From CALCNS01 sp964425745 (GTDB lineage: Bacteria; Bacillota; JAAYKD01): a stretch of 64,000 nt of DNA. The notes beneath the pieces were generated by a model, which did not search any database, had not been told where the DNA came from, and saw only the letters and a list, made by a program, of their open reading frames with translations. This document shows, piece after piece, positions 17,940-26,900 of this stretch (the stretch's first letter is position 1; each line of letters starts with the position of its first letter). The stretch spans positions 14,936-78,935 of the forward strand of contig CAYRNW010000010.1 in assembly GCA_964425745.1 (NCBI GenBank), given 5' to 3'. The translations under genes were made by a program, and so were the position numbers.

Positions 17940-20900
17940 CTACTTAAACGGATTGAATGATTTAGGATAAAAGATTGCCCACAAAGCAGCTTTTTCCTCG
18001 CGTTCAAGCCGTTGTGCATCAAGATAGTCCGCAGTTTCTTCCTGTGTGACACCTGATGCACCAATCGTTGCACCATACGCTTTTCTGCCTTCCAGTAAAG
18101 CGATATATTGTGCTAAGCCAACTCCTTCTTCCGTTGCCTGTTTTGCGTTGTTGATCCAGGAGGAATCCTCAACGTATCGACCGTTGGATGCGGTGGACAA
18201 TGATTTGCTCTTAGCATAGTCCAACACGGCATTTTCAATCTTGGCTCGAAGCACATCGTTTCCTGTCCGGTAGATATCTGTCTTTTTGATTCCATCCATC
18301 AGCTCGTTCGTCATCGATCTGTAGTTATCAAGGTACTTGACGGCTTCAGCTGGTTTCAAGGATTCGACCGTGACCTTTGGAACATCCGGTTCTGCACTCG
18401 GAAGACTCGCTTTCCCTTGGAATTCCGGTGGTGCATTACCTGCTTTCTTATAACGACTTCTCATGCCTTCATCAATCTTACTGGCTGTATAGCCGTTCTC
18501 AATCAACGACCTCATTATGTTGTTATACGCATTCAGATCACCTTCACGATGCGCTTGAAACAACAGATCAATATAACGTGCTGCATTAGCTTGATTTCTA
18601 ACATCGTATTGCATATTCATCACGCTATACTGTGCTTCATAGCCGTCGAAGAAGTTCAATGTGTTTCGCATTAAATCGGAAATCTCTCTTGTGGCACTGG
18701 AAGCAGGAATACCTGCTGTTTCAAATACCACCGATGCCATGTTGTAAAGTCTTGCTGCGAGAGTATATTTGCCATCATCCAATCTCGAAAACGCTCTCCA
18801 CGCTTTTTCTATCAACTGCGTATCAAGGCGTTCCACCGAATACCCTTGCATGATGGACAACCAATCTCGAACATACGGTAACATATCCAACGGCTCGTAC
18901 TTTACGTTATCAAACCATTTCTCGAAGAATTCCTTGAAAAATCCTTCTTCCGGTTCATCTTCATCGCGCCACATATCCATCAATGCCCGGGCAATGCCCG
19001 TTACTGCTACCGTTGCTGCCCATGCAGCGAATGTTCGCTTGACCTTTGATGCGTTCTCCGTTGTCCTATTAGACTTGAAATTCCGAACGGCAGTGTTCAA
19101 CAGATTGTAGCTCTTTAGTGGCTCACTCATAAAGCTTGTTACCATCTTGGAGAATGTGCCACCACGCATTATGCCGGTCCTGTGAAGCACGGTATCAACG
19201 ACCTGGGTTCTGTCAATGATCTCGGAGAATCTTGCGCCAACGTGTTGGAAGAATTCTTCGCTTCCTGCTTCAAGTTCCGGTCGCAAGTCGGTTGTTTCGA
19301 TTTCAACCGCTCTCCACAACCGCAACCATGCAAACCTATCTGCAGCACCGACACCGGCCATCATCTTATCGGTAATGTTCTCTTTACCGAGGAACACGTT
19401 CCGAAGTTGCCGACCAACGTCAAGGGTGAAATATCCCCAGTCTTTCCACTGTGCAATCGGTGCGTAGGTTTTAACGAGTTCCCAATCCACCTTGCCCATC
19501 ATTCCTTTGGCTAAATACTTCGGATCAATCATAGCCGAAGCTCGAACCAGCGAAGTGGGTTGCTGTGCAATCACGCGAAGGTTTAACCCGATGACCGCGC
19601 TCTTGTATTTGGAAGTCAGCCAGTTTGCGAATTGGCTTTCTGGTTCCGTTCTCATACCTCCGTTTATATCGACAATCAACTTTTTATAATACTGTTGCAT
19701 CCTATCACCATACCGTTTTGCTATGGCGAGTTTCACGGTTCCTTGCGATACTTGCTGATTATAGATACGCTGCAAGTCGCTCAAAGCCGGAACGAAAGCG
19801 TTATACGAGCTGTATTTGTCCACATGGTTAGAGAACACATCGAAAATGTCTTCCATGTAAATCGGGTTCTTCGCACCTTGAATACGCTTCTTAGTAGAAC
19901 CCATATTGCGCAAGGTTCTGTCTAAAATCTTACCGATTTCTTCACTCAAATAATCCTTTGCCGAAACAATCGGGAAATAGTTTTCTTCGGTGAATTTTCG
20001 GTAGTCATACATCAGCAGGGAAACCTCATTGCCCCATTCGGCAACCTCGCTCATGAAGAAGTCACTGACACCTAATGCAATACGTTTCTGTGCTTCCGTT
20101 AGCATGTCACCTTCGACGATTTGGCGAATCTGTGCTTCGGATAATTGAACGGGTTCATAGCCACGTTGAACCTTGCCAACGGCTACCGGACTCGATCCCT
20201 TCACAACATAATCGGTAGGAACGATACCTCCATACACGATATGTTCGACCGCCTGATTTTGACGAACGGTGACATACAAGCTCATCCACTGTGCAACCGT
20301 CATTCTCAACCCGTAGCGCTCAATCAGCTTCGCTTTAGGACCACTCCATTCTTCTACCTTCTCGTCACCAATTAAATCGAGCATGTATTCCTCGGCGTGT
20401 TTAAGCATCTTAATTTTCTTGTCCATGCCATCACGTATGCCTTTTTGGAACACTTCTTGGAAGGTGGTACCGATCCTCTCTGCAAAGTCTAAGGGTGCTA
20501 ACATGTCCGTGCTTACCATATCGCGTGGTGCTTGAAGCAACCCGCTCTCGAATCTTGAATAACCCTCGATTGGTTTTTTAACCAATCTTCCGTTTTCCGT
20601 TACCGTTTCATAGGACAATTCATCTGCAATCTGTTGCGACGTTACATACACATCAGCACTCTTTGCATCGGTGAAAAGTCGATTCCGCATCTTGATATAC
20701 GAACCAATGCCCGCCAATGTATCGTTCAGTATCTGAAGTTCATCAAGACTCATAGAACCTTCCTTAGTTCTGTCGGTAAAGGATTTCGTTTTCATGATTT
20801 TAGCCAGGTCAATCAAGTTATCTGCCAGATCAACGTCGATTAAATGAGTATCTCCATTGTCGTCGTTGTCAAGGCCACGAATGTATGCTGCAATCTCAAC

Positions 20901-23900
20901 CAATCGCTTCAGATCTTCCTCCAACGGCTTACCGCCCTTTTCAAAAGGTCTAATGATACGAGTGATATCAACCACTGCCTGTTCCATGTCGTGTGGCATG
21001 TGAGCTTTGTCGGTCGGGTTGAAAGCAAGTGTATTTAGTTTATTGATCCGTTGGTGAATCGCTTTTCGCACTGCAGTTCTCTCGGTTGCTTGGATGAATT
21101 TCCGAATAGCAAGATTATTAGAGTTTTTGCGTTTCTGCCGTTCGACTTCAACGCGCTCTTGTTGTTTCTTTTTGTGTCGAATGATACGCGCTTCGGCTTT
21201 TAGCTTTTCCTTTTCGATTTTAAGCTTTGCCGCTTCTTCAACAGCTGCAATTTTCTTCTTCAAGACTTCCTCGGCTTCGGCTTCGCCTTGTTTCTTCGCT
21301 TCAGCTAACGCCTTTTTCCGTTCGTCGCGGATTGCCGCTTTCAACTCTTGTTCGCGTTCTCTGACTTGTTGCCTTGCATAACGAATCTTTTCCTTGTCGG
21401 CTTCTTCCAATGCTTTTTGCAAAGCTTCTTTTGCCTTTTCGCGCTCGGCGGTTACTTGCTCAATGCGAAGCGATCGTTCTTTTAGCACGGCTTCGAGTTC
21501 CACTACATCGTCATACGCTTCGAGAATCTGCATCGATACATCCGGAAGGTATTCGTCAATGTTGATGTCCATATAGCCGCTTGTCATGATGCTGGTGGCT
21601 TCCGTTGCCGTGATAAGGTTCTGTAGCATTCCTTCTGGATCGCGTTCATCTCTATCGAACAAGTCCGGATAACGTGTTACCAACTCGCCATAAACAACGT
21701 CGATTCCTAATACGTTTGCACCACCGCTTTCGATTTGCTTTTGAGATGCAAACTTCAACCTGCGATACTTCTTCTTTAGCATTGCTACGTCTTCTTTGGC
21801 TGCGTGTGTCGGGATGATGTAAACACGCCGCAAGAATGCCCTGATTTCCTTTGCGACTTCGTTATCGGTTCTAACGGTTTCAACGATTCGCCCTAAAACC
21901 TCACGAGCCAACTCCTGCGAAAGTGCTTCAGCGTATCCGCGGATTGACGAATCACCTTTGCCCTTGTTGGATTCATAGAGTGCATCGAATATCTCTTTAG
22001 CCGTTTTCACAAAGGCATCGAGTTCCATGTCCGACGATTGCTCTTTCAAGAATCGTTTGGCAAATGCTTCGATTTTTGCGGTGTCCGGTTTGACTCTGCT
22101 TAACTTAATCTGCTTTCGATATTGATCGTATCGCTTTTTGAGAAGTGCATTCTCTTTCTTCAGTAACCTATTCTCTGCTGCAAGGTTTTCGGAACCACGT
22201 AGCTGAAACAACTGTACGCCTTTCTCAACTGGTCTAACATAGTAACCGTATCTCGCTGATTGCGCTTCTAATGGAGTTAAATCCTCCATCTGACCTTCGA
22301 TGATTTCACGGATGCCTTCTTCCAACTCAGCACGTGACAAGTCTTCGTAATCATCCCAATTTCCACCACTAACCTGTTCGGCTAAACTTTCCAAATCGCT
22401 TCTTCGGTATTTTTTGAGATTTTTGAGGATTGTTGTCAGCGGAGTCTTGACGGTAGCATCTCTTTCTTCTTGAATGAGGTTTTCTATTTTGTTTTTGAGT
22501 TTCAGCAGCTCTTTTTCTGTTTTTTTGCGTTCCACATCGGTCATGAATGGAAACTCTAATTCATACTCTAATTCTTCGATTTCCTCTCTTAGAGCTTCGA
22601 TGTCGTTTTCCAATTCGTATGGTCGCAAAGAGTATCTCACATCGTCGTTTGCGGTCGGGTTGAGATTGTCGATGGATTTGATTTGTTCGGGGGAGAAAGC
22701 TACATATTCAGCGTAACTGTTGTTTCTGTCATACCCTGTATATATTACACCGTCATAGCCTTTCCTTTTAAGCTTTTTGGTTAATTCGAATGAATAATTA
22801 TTTTCCCTGATGAAAGAAATCATTATAGCTATTTCGCTAATTCCGCTTTCTCTATATCGTTCTGCCCTTTCGTATTTTGTGTTGAACAGTTCCTCGTAAT
22901 CTCTTATGCTTTTGGTTTCGTCAATGATATATGGATTTTTAATATCAAGATAAGTTGCCATAACCTTGTCTCCGTAAGTTTTGGCAATGTTTTCTTTGTT
23001 GGTAAAATAAAAGCCTAATCCATAAAATCCTTGATTGCCACGATTATAACCAACGTATTTTTTATTGAATTTGGTAAAATCTTTATCTGTTCCGTGATAC
23101 ACCCTTAACAGATTACCTTCTTCATCCCTTACCTTGCTGTCTTTGAAAAACTCTGCTTGCTGTGAGGTTAAGGTTGCACCTTCTGAATCGCGCAGGGAGA
23201 ACAACGGTTGCCCTTCGGTCAAGACACTTTGCTTCATGGCTTCTGTGATACGTATGGCAGGTACTAAACCGACTTTATCAACCTCTATTTCCTCGACCTT
23301 GCTTCCCCATTGTTTCACATACTTGTTGAGGAATTTCGGCACGTTTTGTGAGGACTTGCCGCCTATGTCGTAGAAGTTTCGCATACCTTCGCCGCTTGTC
23401 TTCAAATCGGAACCTTCAAGAGTGACTACTTCCCAAGAATTAGTTTCGGCATATTTATCGTCAGCCATCTTCATCATTTTCTTGCCCAACTCTGCCCCAA
23501 AAATTCTTTTAACCCTTTTTGTATTAAATTTGCCGGATGCAGACAGTACCTTGCTATCGTTTTTATCATAAGCACCCGTATAGTAATTGCCGTCACCGTA
23601 AGAAGCGATTGTAATTCTTGATAGTACCTTTTCCAAATTATACCTTTCAACCTGCAGCCATCCAGGGGACCATGCCATATAGTCATAACCTTTTTCAGCC
23701 ACTTCTCTAATCATCCGCTTCAATACTACTTCGTGCCACGTTTCGCCGAATGGAGCATAGGGAACAGCACCAGTATCACTTTCATCAATCTTTTCTTCTG
23801 CGACAATTCTTTCTACCGTTATTGTCGAATCATCTTCCATCCAATTTGAAATGATGTAAATAATATCCGCTTTGTGGTTCTCATCGTTCCAGTCCATTTC

Positions 23901-26900
23901 GTAAACGCGAAACTCGTTTTCGGTGTCATTGTGAATTACGAAATTACGCAATACCTCAACAGGTAAATCATCAAGTTCGAGTGATTCAACATTTGCTTTT
24001 CCCTTGCCAATATAGCCTACATCTCGACCTCTTTCGTGCCAATCCGATTGTGCTTCATCAACGAACAGAATCACCGTTCCGTTTTCCATTTCCGTGACTT
24101 CCGAAACCCTTGCGTGAGCGAAAATCGGGGAATCGCTATCCCAATGGTTAGGGGCGGTACCATATCTGTTGTCCGGAAAGGTAAGCAGAATTTCTCGGTA
24201 GTTTTCTCCCTCGATGGAATACTTTCGGTAATACCTGGTGTTGTCATACGTTAAATAAGTACCGGCTTTTCTGTGTTGATTTGCGATTCTTTTAATGGTT
24301 TGAAACTCACTGCCAATACCCTCGAATTCCCCTCTGATGGGATAATAAAGATTTTGATACGGGGCATTGTCGTCAAGATCAGATGTAGCAGCTATTGTTC
24401 TTACCTTGTCTATCAAAGCTTTTCTTATTTTTTCCGAATAGTCGTTTTGATATACACGGTCAAGAGTCATTCCGTTTAGTGAATCAGGTAAAACCTCATT
24501 GAAAACATTCATCCATTCGTTTTTCAAGTTTTCCATTGCTATATCGAACTGATTTTGAAGGTTTTCCAAAGCCGTTTTCTCGTATTCATCCGGACTTATC
24601 GTTTCGCGAGTCTTAACCTTTTCGGTGATTTTTAGATCCCTGTCTTTAAGATGCCCGAGCAACTCTTCTTTTTTAATCGACTTTCTACCCTCAACAAGTT
24701 GCTCAATGCCCATCCATTCAATTTCTTCTTTTGATACTTTTCTACCGAGAAGGAAGTTTACCAATCCGTTTGCCGCGAAGGTGTCTTGCTTTGCTTCCTG
24801 TACCGTTTTGGCAAGTTTGCTGTAAAAAGTACTAACTTCCGTTCCGTCACGAAGGGAATACTTTACCCACGATGTTTCCGGTTTCATCTCGCGAAGCTTT
24901 TTCTCTAAAACTGCCTGGCGATCATAAATCTTGTTCCATTCGTCTCCACTCGAATAGTCTTCCTCGTCAAACATTCTCCCTAATTCATTTAGTCTTTCGA
25001 TGTTCTTCAAGTATTCGTTCTTCGCCCTGGTATATGCCCCGTTTTTCTTAGTGAAGGTCACCTTGTCTTTCAAAGCAGTTCCATCAGGTGTGGTATAACC
25101 CCAAACAATTTCTGTATTAGGATATTCCTTTTGAAGTTCTTGCAACAATCTCGTCGCAACACCCATCCTGCGCATCGATTCTACGGTGTTAATAAACTTG
25201 ATATATGGCTTACCTTGATATACTGAATACTCGATAAACCCTGCTTTTATACCATCTACAACGGCTGTCATTATCATTTCATATTGACCGCTACTATAAC
25301 CCACCGTTTCGTCGGTAATTTCAACTTCAGAACCTCTTAAACTGTATCTTGCATCATAGTTTTTCTTGTCGAAGCGTTTCGAGAGAGGAATGACCTTGCC
25401 TTCGTCATCATGAACAACTGCATCAAACAACTTACGGTTGTTCTTGGTATTCTGATAAGCATAATTTTTGCCGTCGTCGTAACCGTATTCTTGAATCGAA
25501 TTGGCATCGGTAAAAACGTGTTTTGCATTAACTAATTGTGAAATGATTCTAAACGACCCATTAATGTGGGATTTCCCGTGTTCCATAGCATAGTCACGAG
25601 TAAGTGTAATCCAATCGCCGTTACGAATTTCGCTTTCTTTGACATTTTTCGGTACTGCTCTGTAAACCCAAATCTTAGCATCGGGTTTACCCTTAACCTT
25701 TCTCAATTTGTTTACTGCTTCGTAATCACGAGGTTCACCCATTCCATAGTATCTTGCACCGTTTGATGAATACAGATCATCAGGGTACAAATCCGTTAAG
25801 TCATCAATGCTTTTATTAAATCCGTCATTAGTAGGTGCTTTGTGCCACATTTTGTATGATTCGTCTTGAATATACCCCTGTTTATGAGCATACTCCGCCA
25901 CCATTTTTTGAGCTTTTACGAGATCGTTTTCTTTAACTGCTTTAAGATACTCTTTATCGAGTCGCTTTTTGTCTGCAGCTCGAAGGGAGAATTGAATATC
26001 CGGTTTTGGCTTAGATGTTCTCTCTTTATAGGCATTGTCGGAATACGGCATTTGCCATGATATTACGGAGGTGCCGTTGTGTTCCACATAGCTGAAATAA
26101 TTGTTTTCGTTTATAGTGATTCCATCAATCAATGATCCCTCTTTGATTAGTTTCTCCATGGATCGCTTGAACAATCTCGTTTCCTTCTTGTTTTGAGCTA
26201 CAACAACGGTGTAAACTGCGCCATACTCCTTCATGCGATTCTTGAAAAAGTTTGAAACATTAGCCATCTTAACTTCGTCTAATGCGCTTAACAAAAACGA
26301 GTCCTCAATCTCCATCATTGCAGACAATTCGCCTTTTGCACTTATAAAAAACGCGACACTTTGATCCTTGCTTAGCTGGGTTAGCTTTGCAGCAGAAGCG
26401 AGTTTCTGTGGTTTTAGAAAATCTTTTCCCGATATACCTTCTCGAATGAATTCTTTACGATAAAGGCCTTTAAGCAGCTTGTCGCTTCCGACCGATAAAT
26501 CTTTCATTGCGTGCCAAAGTCGCTTTGGGTTCGTATCAATTCCAATTTCGGTGTATTTGCCGGAGTTAATAATGATGTGGTTAATAAACCCGGGAATCTT
26601 TTCGAAAAATCCGGCTGTAACAATCAAGTCTTCTTTGGATGCTTCGGGTATTCCCGAAGGATGGTTGTGTAATAAGTAGTACCCATCGGCACCCAATCTG
26701 TCTTTAAGACTTGTTAAATCTCGAGCTGCACCATCCCAATCTTCGTTTATAAAAGCCTTGGCAATCGACGGTAATCTGCTTGAAACGGCGCTTTGCCCAA
26801 CAATCTGATTTCCTTTAACGAAAATTACTCTGAATGTTTCAAATCTCGGATCACGATAGATTTGTGCTATTAAAGCCAACTCTCTTGTGTCTTGAAATGT